In this document: one piece after another, positions 1 through 23,400 of the stretch | Layout of the letters: each line of letters opens with the position of its first letter | Numbering within the stretch: the stretch's first letter is position 1 | Source of the DNA: Littorina saxatilis | Taxonomy: Eukaryota > Mollusca > Gastropoda > Littorinimorpha > Littorinidae | Direction: 5' to 3' | Assembly (NCBI RefSeq): GCF_037325665.1 | Contig: NC_090255.1 | Location: 6,028,729 to 6,092,728 of the forward strand | DNA length: 64,000 bases | Position numbers and translations under genes: made by a program | Notes under the pieces: generated by a model | The model's database searches: none | Seen by the model: only the letters and a program-made list of their open reading frames with translations | Told to the model about the DNA's origin: nothing

Positions 1-118
1 ACATTTTTAAGTTATTTTGCCAATAAACTAATTTTTTTTTTTCCCCCAAATGCCAAAAAAAAGTCTAGGGTCTCGTGAAAAAATAGGGTCTGTCGGGATA
101 CCGTAAACAGACTATTTT
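1..118 (+). repeat. TIR-5 repeat, 3' part cut by window edge
   Basis: The A/T-rich stretch ending in a T run after GATACCGTAAACAGACTA matches the right half of a family seen complete at 18582-18803 and 54634-54883. Those copies begin GGCC plus an A run and carry inverted GTTTACGGTAAC ends. Only the right part is inside the window. Confidence 0.6.
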
Positions 119-200
119 TTTTGGGGGGGGGGGGGGGGGGGGCCTTAGATAAAGGGGGAGTCTTAAATCGTGGGGTCTTATAAGGTGGGTCCCACTGTAA
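119..200 (+). repeat. TIR-1 (pogo/Tigger-like MITE) right-end fragment
   Basis: A G run is followed by GGGAGTCTTAAAT and ends in GGGTCCCACTGTA, the mirror of the TACAGTGGAACC start seen in full copies (for example 42846-43046). TA flanks and a CAGTGG start resemble pogo/Tigger-type MITEs; the superfamily is inferred. Confidence 0.55.
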
Positions 201-230
201 ATGATGACCATGTTGTCCCTTTGTTTCCAG

Positions 231-12601
<12,371 letters not shown>

Positions 12602-12746
12602 AGAAGAAACCGTAGCAACAAATTATTTTTGGCACAGTCCACCGACCAAGTGGAATAGACGATTTTTTGAAATAATGATGTCGGGTTTGTGTTTTCAACA
12701 TGCCCCTTGCTGGTGATTTACCCCTCAAATGTTTGGCAGAGGTTTT

Positions 12747-12812
12747 GCAAGAAAAGGTAACTCTCCCACAACACATACAAACCCGACAGAGTTATTTTTG
12801 GAATTTGTTCAT
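12747..12812 (+). repeat. TIR-2 right-end fragment
   Basis: AAACCCGACAGAGTTATTTTTGGAATTTG matches the right end of TIR-2 copies in sense; the left half is missing. The motif is split here for brevity: CCGACAGAGTTATT then TTGGAATTTG. Confidence 0.5.
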
Positions 12813-13055
12813 GAGGACCTTACACAGTCTTTGCAAGCATGAACTAGTCAGCTACAATAAGGTGGCAAGTTTGTGGAGCCTTATAGTTTGAGGCGAGCTG
12901 CATTAACACCTCTTTACACCTCAAACTTTGGCTATACATTAAGATCGATATGCCAAGCTAAGTTTTAAAACATATTAAAAACAAAGGGACGTAAGCGCTG
13001 TAAATGCATATAACATGTGCATTAAGATTAAGTGAGAGGTGTGGGGAACCAGTCT

Positions 13056-13162
13056 CCTGGCGCCTGAGAGAATATCAATAACAAGCATTGACTAGCGCCT
13101 GAGAGAATATCAATAACAAGCATTGACTAGCGCCTGAGAGAATATCAATATCAAGCATTGAA
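13056..13162 (+). repeat. About 35-bp tandem repeat, 3 copies
   Basis: GCGCCTGAGAGAATATCAAT recurs three times, each followed by AACAAGCATTGA or a near match. Confidence 0.9.
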
Positions 13163-13445
13163 AAGAACAAGCCAGTTTTAGTCTTTATCATCATCATCAA
13201 AGGCATTGTTTTATGCTGATAGGCCAACAAGGGCATATTATTATTGACATCATCCTTGCGGATCTTGACCCTATAAAGTCTGAAATAAGCATTATTTCAC
13301 CATGTTCAGGTCCTTTTGACTCAGAGATTTAACATTCCGTATCATGTCCAGTAACAGGATCCCTGCAGATCTCAGCTAATTCTTGTACTAAATGGAAGGG
13401 TTAAACTTAAAATCATTAGCTTTGGAGAGTATGTGACTATGTGGA

Positions 13446-13510
13446 TCCCGTCGCGATATAACCTTCGTGGTTGAAAACGACGTTAAACACCAAATAAAGA
13501 AAGAAAGAAA
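13446..13510 (+). repeat. SINE-D 3' fragment
   Basis: GTCGCGATATAACC, GAAAACGACGTTAAACACC and the AAATAAAGAAAGAAAG tail match the last 60 bases of SINE-D. Confidence 0.85.
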
Positions 13511-14983
13511 AGACTATGTGGATGTTTATTTATTTTTTTTGTGTGTGTGTGACTGTGGATGTTAAATTTACATGTATTGGCTATATGTGAAACTTTTTTT
13601 CCTTCTTCTTCAATAAACGGATGAAATTCCTATACATGGCAACTATCCTTGCTGTTGAACATGTATACAGAGCTTGAAATACAGTATGTGTGTCACTGTG
13701 TGGTATGCTTGTGCAAGAATTTCATTTGAGAAGATTTTTCTTTTGTGAATGATGATTTATGTATGTGTAAATAGTGAATATGTATGATTTGGGTCATTGT
13801 TAAGAATAACAGTTAGTTTCTTGTGTGAATGAATGATGATTTGTGTGTGTGTAGATAGTTGTGAATATGAATGATTTTGGGTCATTGTAAAGAGTAAAAG
13901 TTAGTTTCAAAGAGTGGATGAGAAAATCTGTACACTTTTTGGAGTGAAATCTGTTCAAATGATTTGTAACATTGCCATAATTTGAGAAAGTTTACTCTTT
14001 ATATCATCTTGTGTCTGTAATCCTGTATGCTGGTGTATTTCTTCACATTGATTTGTACATACACATAACACACTATTTGGAACTGTGTATCACACAATGA
14101 CAATTACCTCCAAGACACCAAGAAAAAACTTACCATACATTGTCATTGGGGACCGTTTAATTTTCTTTTTTTTTCTTTCTGTCTTTTCCTTTTTTTTATC
14201 TGAAAGTTCAAAGATGTAAATTGATGATTGATGTTGACACATGTACCTGTTAATACCTCACCTAGCAAGATCATTGTGTCTGGTCCTATTCTTTGGCATA
14301 TTATTGATCGCAAGAAGAATGCATACAGAACGTGTGTACATACATACATATATACATACCAAATCCACACAGAAGATTCAGATATTCATCATTAAAAGTG
14401 ATTGATATTACATTTTTATAACTACCATTTTTTTTAAATGAGGTATTGCTTTATTAATTTCTATATTTTGAAGTCTGGTTTCACCAATGAATAATTAAAC
14501 ATCCGGCCGTGCAAATTTTGGAAATGTTGCATTTTTGGTACACATACTTTGTGAGACAATTTCTAAGAGCTTTCAAGCCTGGACCAATTAATCTGTTTCG
14601 GAATTGCTATACATTATTTCATTTTTTATTGCAGGATAATTTTTGATGTGAAATGATTTCTGATATAATACTCAGTATTTCTGAATATTTTGAATAAATA
14701 TGATTTCATAATTCACGAAAAGAGCATCAGTGTACAAAGTCTTGTTTGAAATGGATGAAGAGTGTGTGTCAGGTTATTTACCAGTGTGTGTAAGTGTGGG
14801 AATGAATACATGGCTGAATACTTACAACAACAGCAAAATGATTGTGTGCGATTGTTGGTTCATGTATGTGTGTGTGAGTGTGTGTGTGTAACTGTGTGAG
14901 AGTGTGTGTGTTGTCACCAGATCCTTAACTACCCAGCCAAAATAAATTGCCTCCAGTGTGTCCAAAAATAGTGCAAATAAACA

Positions 14984-15342
14984 GACGGGCGCAATGGCAA
15001 GAGTCGGCCTCCTAATCGGGAGGTCGTGAGTTCGAATCACGGTCGCTGCCGCCTGGTGGGTTAAGAGTGGAGATTTTTCCAATCTCCCAGGTCAACTTAT
15101 GTGCAGATCTGCTAGTGACTTAACCCCCTTCATGTGTACACGCAAGCGAGCACAAGACCAATTGCGCACGGAAAAGATCCTGTAATCCATATCGGAGTTC
15201 GGTGGGTTATGGAAACACGAAAATACCCAGCATGCCTACTCAACGAAAGCGGAGTGAAGCTGACTATGCTCTCAGAGTATAGTGTGGGGAACCCAAATGG
15301 GCAAACGAGCTCACACGTAACCAGAACGCTGAAGAAGAAGAA
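14984..15342 (+). repeat. SINE-B copy, tRNA-derived
   Basis: The head carries a B box (GAGTTCGAATC) and the body runs to a GAAGAAGAAG tail. The flanks are a 13-bp target-site duplication GTGCAAATAAACA (14971-14983, 15343-15355). The body from GTGTGTACACGCAAGC onward is shared with SINE-A. Confidence 0.92.
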
Positions 15343-15355
15343 GTGCAAATAAACA

Positions 15356-16095
15356 AACACAAATGGACAAATAGTCGCCTGATCGCCAGTAACATTGTTA
15401 GCTGAAATGTTCAAACAAAAACTAGCTTGACTGCAGAAAGACACGTACATACTTGCACAGACCCTGTATTTCACCAGGGCAAAAAATATTGTCTTTTGAG
15501 CCTAATCAATGAAAGCAAACACCCCTTAGGATGCCCTAACTTTTCAAATAAGTGTGTAACTTTTTCATATGAGCAGTATATTTCTTACTCAGGCCCATTG
15601 AGGCCATTGGAGATGATTCTCCATCACACACTATTAGCAGTATCTGCAACAGTTTCAATAGTCTTGTTCAATTGCGTCGTTTTCAAATAGCGCAAATGAA
15701 AAACAAATTGGAAAATTAGGAAGTAGAAGAAAAAACACAAGCAAGATGAGACAATGGAATATTCATCGTAGACAAAACTGGCTTGATCACAAGAACTTTG
15801 TCCCATCTAAGGACATATAATTAGTTTGCAAACTAGAATCGATTTTGTAATAAAGCCCATATATATACCACAAAATTAACACATTTATCGGAGAGCTGTA
15901 ACTTTTGAACTGGATTTGATTTAGTAACTAAGGCCTACACCACAAAATGAACACACCTGTTTTAAGTATACAACTTACGAAAGCCAGAAACAGATACACT
16001 GCTAACATTTCAACGTCACGTCCAGAGGAAAAACAAGAAAGGTATAAGTTATTGGAACATTTGTTTTTGACAAAGCAAAACATTCACAAGTACAT
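15356..16095 (+). other. Intergenic, nothing recognised
   Basis: This is A/T-rich intergenic sequence. No gene, RNA or repeat family shared with the rest of the window was recognised. Confidence 0.5.
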
Positions 16096-16277
16096 TGGCG
16101 GTCTAGAAGTGTCGTCTGCGCAATGATCACGGCGGCGCCCGCGGCTTTCTTGACCGCCAAGGACGACCGCGCACGAATGACGTATCACAACGTGCGCGGT
16201 CGTCCTTGGCGGTCAACTTGAAAGCCGCCCGCGGGCGCCGCCGCGATCATTGCGCAGACGACACTTCTTGACCGCCA
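16096..16277 (+). repeat. Near-perfect 180-bp GC-rich palindrome (snapback element)
   Basis: TTGGCGGTC starts the left arm and GACCGCCAA ends the right; inside, CGTCTGCGCAATGATC mirrors GATCATTGCGCAGACG and GGACGACCGCGCACG mirrors CGTGCGCGGTCGTCC around a loop of roughly 15 bases at AATGACGTATCACAA. This is a snapback MITE or other foldback DNA. Confidence 0.85.
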
Positions 16278-16734
16278 ATATTGTGTGTGCGCATCACGTG
16301 CTCCACATAAATCTGCCGGAAACGAAGCAATTGGGAAACCTGGATTTAATTGTCATTATAGTGGACACACAGACAGACAATTATGAGATAAATGAAGCAA
16401 ATGGAAAACGTGGCCTATTAGCTATTTAGAACGTTTTGGATGTGATATCTGACAAGGAGATGGTTAAAGTTAATTGATTAAGCATACTATGCTTTTTTTT
16501 TTTGCTTTTTTTTTTAATAATTCATTTGTCTTATAATAATAAAATTGTTGTTCTGTCCAGTAACTAACTTTTCTTGTTTTTTGTGTTTTTCTTTCATTTC
16601 TTTCTTTTCAATTCTATAACTTACGAACTAGAACTGATTTCGAAATATGGACTGTACAGTACAGCAAAATGCATCAACCATTGTTGATCTCTTATTTTCA
16701 TGTTACTGCAGTGGCAGTCAAAGAACGTACCCAG

Positions 16735-16896
16735 CACAGGCACTCGTCACGAGCGGGTCGGGATCAAAGTGGGCGGGGCCTGTGCGCTCTCAAGACTACT
16801 ACTATTTACCATAAACCATAAGGAAAGATGACCGTCCATCACAAGTGACATCCAAGTAAGACATAGGCCCCGCCCACCTCGTGACGAGTGCCTGTG
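16735..16896 (+). mobile_element. 162-bp MITE with 8-bp target-site duplication
   Basis: The terminal repeats are CACAGGCACTCGTCACGAG and its inverse, with inner GGGCGGGGCCTGTG mirrored by ATAGGCCCCGCCCAC. The flanks GTACCCAG at 16727-16734 and 16897-16904 are identical. An 8-bp duplication is typical of hAT elements, among others. Confidence 0.88.
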
Positions 16897-17347
16897 GTAC
16901 CCAGTCTCGGTCACCAGTTCAAGGGGGAGAAATCAGTACATCAGTTTGATCAAATAACACCAGTAAGAGAGATTTATTTCCCCTGGAATGCTTTTCAAAA
17001 GAAGTCGAGAACGTGTGCGAGTGGGTTATTCCATTTTTCCTCTGGTGGTTTTAGGTCGGCATTCGTTACTACGTCCTTCACAGTCCCAATTAACAACGGG
17101 TTATTTTCCAGAGACAAGTATGTTTTAAACAATCTTTTCATTTTCTGTTGAGTTTTGTTGGAAAGGAGCATTTCATTTGAATGTGATTTGGCGTTATAGA
17201 TGTGCACAATATCAACCCTTCCCCCCTGCAACTTGGTATGACACTAGCGTTGCTGGCAGCCGACAACTCGCTGTAAAAATCGTGTCAAGCACATGATTGT
17301 AATCCTTGTTGTACGTTCGTAATCTGGTGCATTAGGAATATTTTAAA

Positions 17348-17443
17348 ATGCAAACGATCATCATGTATCAGATTTCCTTCTTGGTTTTCCTGATCGGTCT
17401 GTCCATCGGAAAGAAGGCAACGGATCTGAAAATCAAGACGACG
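17348..17443 (+). CDS. FKBP11: FKBP11 exon 1: signal peptide
   Basis: The exon runs from ATG in TTAAAATGC to the donor GTAAGT, 32 codons, phase 0. It holds the hydrophobic signal and the KKATDLKIKTT lead of the mature chain. Confidence 0.9.
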
Positions 17444-20400
17444 GTAAGTCACTAAGTGCATGTAGATGTGCAACGTTGCACGTACTTGCGGTCAAGGAAA
17501 AGTAACTTCTTGTTCTCCAGAGCTTTGGTTAAATCTGCAAACTATGTCTGCTAAACAGGATATGATTTTTCTTTACTTTTGCAATACGACATTTGCACCA
17601 TATAGCCTAAGTTTGATTGAGCGTCAAATGCGTATCCGATTTGTGGGCGAGTTTGGTGTGGGGGGAGGGGGTGACCACAGTCCCTCCCCCTCCTCCTGTC
17701 GAACTGGACATGCGTGTCGATGGCAATGGAACTGTTGCCATTAGACTAAAATATGTGTTGAACATATTTGGACAAACATTACGTTTATCACATTTATGGT
17801 GCATATATGTGCATTCAAATGTATCTAAATCCGGTTTCTGATTAGTTACAACCGTTTGTTTCTAGTCAGTCTACTTGAATAATTTTTATTAAACTAGTTA
17901 CTGGGGTTTTTTTGTAAGAGGGGGGCGGGGAGGGGTGTGTGTACCATGTGCCTGTGTGTAGTTCTTTGATACTTTTTTTTTGGGGGGGGGGGGGGTGGGG
18001 GGTGATTGGAGGGAGTGTATGTGGAGGGTGTTGTTGGTCAAAAGATAAGCATAGAAGTGAGTCATCTTTGTACAACATTGTGGCAGAAATGCTTCAGTCA
18101 ATCAAAAGCGGCTGGGTTAATTTCCTGTAGGTGCACTTCCTGTAGGTGTTTTTCCTGTATAGGCCTAAAAAAAAAAAAGGTGTGGTTACGGTAACCCGAC
18201 CTACCCTATTTTTAGGGGCCGACCCTATAACTTTTTATTACATTTGTCAAAAAAACCCAAAAAACAAAAAACACCGAGTGCAGAAAAACGCAATGAAAGC
18301 GAAATCGCCCGAGTCGCACACTTATTTCCCTGTCAAGTAGGTTTAATGTGTACACATTAGAAAAAAAAGTTTAAAAAAAAAAAAAAAAGTGATTGCCTAC
18401 CTTCCTACCTTATTTTTTTGGCTATGTTACCGTAACCACACCTATGTTACCGTAACCACACCGGTTGCAATTCCTGTTGGAAAACAGATGACACTCAATC
18501 TCGTGTCCTAACAGGAGGTGGTTGCCAGGACAGGTTTGACTGTAATCTGTGGGTTGATTTTGTTTGTTGTTGCGATGTTAAGGCCAAAAAAAAAAATAGT
18601 CTGTTTACGGTAACCCGACCGACCCTATTTTTTTCGCGCGACCCTAGACTTTTTTTTGGCATTTGGGGGAGAAAAAAAATTGGTTTTTTTTTTGGCAAAA
18701 TAACGTAAAAATATGTTTTTTTGGAGAAAAAAAAAAATCCCGACCTACCGACCCTATTTTTTTGGCCTATGTTACCGTAAACAGACCTCTTTTTTTTTTG
18801 GCCTAATGCAGTGTGAACTCTAACTGATGTTGCAGTCCAAGCCAGATGACTGCTCAGTGGTGGCAGAGGATGGCGACGAAGTGGCCGTGCATTACACTGT
18901 AAGTCACTAAGTAACATTTTATAGTGGAACACCCCCCAAAAATGAGAGAAAATCAAGTTTTGAAAAGGAGGGAGTCTGAAAATGGAGGCAAAGTAACAGA
19001 GGTTGTAAACAGAAAAGCGGAGAAAGTACGGTCTTAAAATGGGGAGTCTTAAGTTAGGGGGGGGGGGGGGGGGGGGGGTTAAAAGGGGGTGGTTCCACTG
19101 TATAGACAATAATAGGTGAAAAGGTCAAAGCTGTCCAGACACACATCCTGTTTATGTTTATAAACTCACCTTGTGGCATGGTGATGGTGTATTGGTGTCA
19201 CAAACAAGCACATGAAAACCCTTTTTTTAATGACTGCCCAAATAGTAGCACTGAGTAAGACATTTTAGGTTTCTTTTTACAGGGAGCAGGGAGCAAAACA
19301 GAATGTGCTGTGGACTGCATAAAGGCCTGTCCAGACACTCCAGGCTGACCCTGTCCACATTTGACTTATGCTCAAAACGGTCCCGCGCGGCACGCCGCAG
19401 CGGGCTATGATCGCGAAGCGTTATCTGCAGAAGAATAGAGCGTGTTCTAATTTCTCTGACACAGACATAGAACGACGGAAATTTGACCAATCAGAGAAAA
19501 CCAGAGCGATGACGTCAACCGTCAGATCGAGTTGGATTGTGGGTAGACTCTAAGTATCTCTTCGACACAGATCGGCGAACTTATCGATCTATACAGAAGC
19601 CACAAATCCCTGTGGAATACATTTTCCAAGTTATACAAAAACAGGGACGCAAAGTTCGCGGCGTGGCAGTCGATGCAACTGTCACTGTTTTGTATGTACG
19701 CAGCCATCTTTGCAAATTACCGCTAGCGTGTTGACCTTCCTGTCAGGTGACCTTGACGCTTGCGCTCCACTGATACCGCGTTGTGAAAAAAGTCGTCGAT
19801 GTGTGGCCACTCGGCAAAATCCCGCGCGACGCACAAAACGGCCTGCGGCGCATATAGCGTAAAACGGCGTCCAAGTCTGGACAGGTCTTAAGGCCTAACA
19901 AAAATACCCCCCCCCTTAAAAAAAATAATAAATCTGAGTTTCCATTTCCCTGACCAACCCTATTTTTGCCTCATATCCCTAGAACTTTTTTTTTTACTTC
20001 AAATTTATTATTATTAAGAAAAGCTAGTCTTCTGTAACATCTCGGGGACACCGCTTACAAGAGTTCCAGCCAATAAAATGTTATATGTACCAGGGTAAAT
20101 TTAAAAAAAAAACTAATCCTTAAAAAAGAATTTTTAAAAATGCTCTGAAGTTAGCAACACTAAATTTTTGGGCCTTGTCAGTGGAAACCAACAAACTTTT
20201 TTTATTTATTATTTTTAATCTAATGCAACCAGTTTGCTACAGGTGTTTATTTGTGTCACAGGGTGTCTTGGACTCAGGTGTTGTATTTGACTCCTCCATA
20301 CAAGCACAGAGAGAGCCTTTGGTCTTCATGTTGGGTCAGAGAAAGGTCATTCCAGGTAAAAGATCTAGTTTTTGGCTCACGTAAGTGTAGCCTATGCAAT

Positions 20401-23400
20401 GCTAACTTTTGTGTGTCTGTGCGTGCGTGCGTGCATATGTATGTATGTCTGTGGTAGAAACTTTAACATTTGACTGAACACAGAAATACTAATTTTACCT
20501 GGTTATTATTCAAGCAACAGCTTCAAAGTATTGAAGCAATGATCAACATTTCGTCGGCACGTATGTAGTTAAAGTGTGTATCCAAAGAAAACGGGTGGTG
20601 GGGGGTTTGGGGGGGGGGGGGGGGGGTAAAAACAGGTGACTGGTTTGTGTCGTGTGTGGTATGTAGACCAGGTCAGGGTTCAAGGTTAGGTCAGATCGCG
20701 TGAAGGATTGTGGTATAGATACAGTTATCACCGAGCTGCAGTTCGCCGATTCGGAGAAGACGATTTCACATTGTTCGGTTTCGTAGCTCCAGAAAAATAG
20801 ATAAAGAAGATACCAAAGGAGATTTCCTACAGGTTAATCTGCACAGCGTGTTTCCAGTGTCTGCGCGAGGAAGCGCTGTCGAAAGCGCAGTGTCGATCTG
20901 GCAGTCGTGTTCCCGTAAGTAGGCTACAGACAGACAGATCTAGATCTAGTGTCTCGCACTCTTGCACCGTGTCACATATGCTTACCGTGTGTGTGTATGT
21001 GTGACGGAGTGATTGAGTTTGTGTTACTGTTTGTCGATTTCTTACGTGAGCCTTGAAGGCTTCGCCTCTTGTTCATTATTGTCTTTGAATAAATTAGTTT
21101 GTACCGTATTTGACGGACTACAAGCCGCACGGTTGGCCTAGTGGTAAGGCGTCCGCCCCGTGATCGGGAGGTCGTGGGTTCGAACCCCGGCCGGGTCATA
21201 CCTAAGACTTTAAAATTGGCAATCTAGTGGCTGCTCCGCCTGGCGTCTGGCATTATGGGGTTAGTGCTAGGACTGGTTGGTCCGGTGTCAGAATAATGTG
21301 ACTGGGTGAGACATGAAGCCTGTGCTGCGACTTCTGTCTTGTGTGTGGCGCACGTTATATGTCAAAGCAGCACCGCCCTGATATGGCCCTTCGTAGTCAG
21401 CTGGGCGTTAAGCAAACAAACTACAAGCGACTTTAAAAAAAAAAAAATCGCATTGCGGCTTATAAAAAGATGCGGCTAAAACGTTACCTAAACTTGAATA
21501 GCATTCACCTAATGGAAGTCGCCGCAGATTTTCATTTCGCTTGATTAGCGATTACCGGTACTTTATTAGCGTGTATCAGGATCTCGTGCGCGCGAGATAT
21601 CGTTTTTTTGTGTCTCGCGATAGTTGAAGGAGCGAGAGCCGCCATGTTGTGTTTTCGTCTGCTCGAAATGTGCGCAAAAGTCGTAAATCATCCCAAAAAA
21701 GCTTATTCCGGGCGGAACTACATGCGTGTGTTGGTTACAAATTGTGTGTGTGATATTTTTCTTCAAACTTTTTCACTTTTCTTCTTTGTTTCACTTGTTT
21801 ATTCTCGGAGCCGATTTCGCCAAATACCGTACTTTAGTTTGCCTGGTTGTTTTGATTGCTTGACACGATCTGATTATGTTTTTTTCGACGGCGGCTAATA
21901 TAGTGACGCGGCCTATACGTGGCTCGTCCCAATTTTTTTTTAAAGTCGGGGGTGCGGCTAATAAAACGGTGCGTCTTGTAATCCGTCAAATACGGTAGTT
22001 TGAAAGATAAGCTCCACTGAAGTGTTTCATTATTCATTTATTCCCAAAAATCCGGCATAAATGTTCTTTTTTTGGTTTTTGGTTGTGTGTTTGCCTGTGT
22101 GGTTGTGTCTGTAGCTTTCTGTTTGTGCACACATGTTTTTCCTCAGTGCATGCAAGCAGTGTGTGTGTGTGTGTGTGTGTGTGTGCATATTTTTCTGTCT
22201 TGATTCAAGACTCTGTCATGAACTTCTTCACAAAGTATTTGACTCCAGACAGTACAATGTAGTAGGGTAGTGCTCCTTACATGTTCACTGAAATACCTCT
22301 GACAGCGAAATGAAGCTATAAACATTTTATACATCTGTTGCTGTGAATATGTTGCAGGCTGGGAGATGGGAATCAAAGGAATGTGTGTTGGGTAAGTATG
22401 CGCTATATGCATATATACTGTACTAGATGATTACCCGCTTCGCAGGGTACCGGCTTCGCCGGGAAGAAGTAGAGCCGAATACCAGGCTTTGCCGGCGCAC
22501 GAAGGAAAGGAGATAAACGCGCAAAACACTGGAGACCTTCTAAGAATAGTAACGTGCAGTGACCTTCTAAAAATAGTAACGGGAATATGGATTGACGCCA
22601 CACAGAGGAAGGGAGATAATCGCGGCTGAAAACACTGGAGAAGATAAGGAAGAGTTACTGGTAGTGGATCCCGACAACAAAAACAAAAAACAAAACAAAA
22701 ATCGGTTCAGCGCGCACAACGCTGCGCGCTGGGAGCACATGTTGAAATATCTCATCAATGAGGTTGTGTCCGGGGTGTAGCTGAATACGGTGTCCAAATT
22801 TGAAAAAGATACACCGAGAACTTTGGCCGTGCATTGCGAACAGACAGACAGACAGACACTAGTCGTATATATATATAGATATCCTTTGAATAGACAAATT
22901 CCGGAAATAACTCAGCCGGGTTTGTATGGGTTGTGAAAGAGAGAGGGGCGGGGATGTAGCTCAGTCGGTAGCGCGCTGGATTTGTATCCAGTTGGCCGCT
23001 GTCAGCGTGAGTTCGTCCCCACGTTCGGCGAGAGATTTATTTCTCAGAGTCAACTTTGTGTGCAGACTCTCCTCGGTGTCCGAACACCCCCGTGTGTACA
23101 CGCAAGCACAAGACCAAGTACGCACGAAAAAGATCCTGTAATCCATGTCAGAGTTCGGTGGGTTATAGAAACACGAAAATACCCAGCATGCTTCCTCCGA
23201 AAACGGCGTATGGCTGCCTAAATGGCGGGGTAAAAAACGGTCATACACGTAAAATTCCACTCGTGCAAAAAACACGAGTGTACGTGGGAGTTTCAGCCCA
23301 CGAACGCAGAAGAAGAAGAAGAAAGAGAGAGAACCCTTCCTTTTTCTTGGACAAACTTACGACACGTGGTTCCTGCACACGTGTATGAGACACACCCCGT

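Larger units (their letters stand above)
12602..14983 (+). other. 3' UTR and intergenic region after the zinc-finger gene
   Basis: Candidate poly(A) signals are AATAAA at about 13611 and GAATAAAT at about 14693; which is used cannot be told. The region holds a TIR-2 fragment, a small tandem repeat and a SINE-D tail, listed separately. The rest is A/T-rich and unremarkable. Confidence 0.5.
17444..18835 (+). other. FKBP11 intron 1
   Basis: The intron holds a G-rich run (about 17982-18003), two TIR-5 copies listed separately and otherwise unremarkable A/T-rich sequence. Confidence 0.6.

Noticed and set aside
21126-21200. tRNA gene call at SINE-C head
   Set aside because: Same reasoning: tRNA-like start fused to a SINE body, repeated at 44445 and 62651 with target-site duplications.
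22946-23030. tRNA gene call at SINE-A head
   Set aside because: A and B boxes are present, but the head does not close into a full cloverleaf with an acceptor stem and continues into the SINE body with a target-site duplication.
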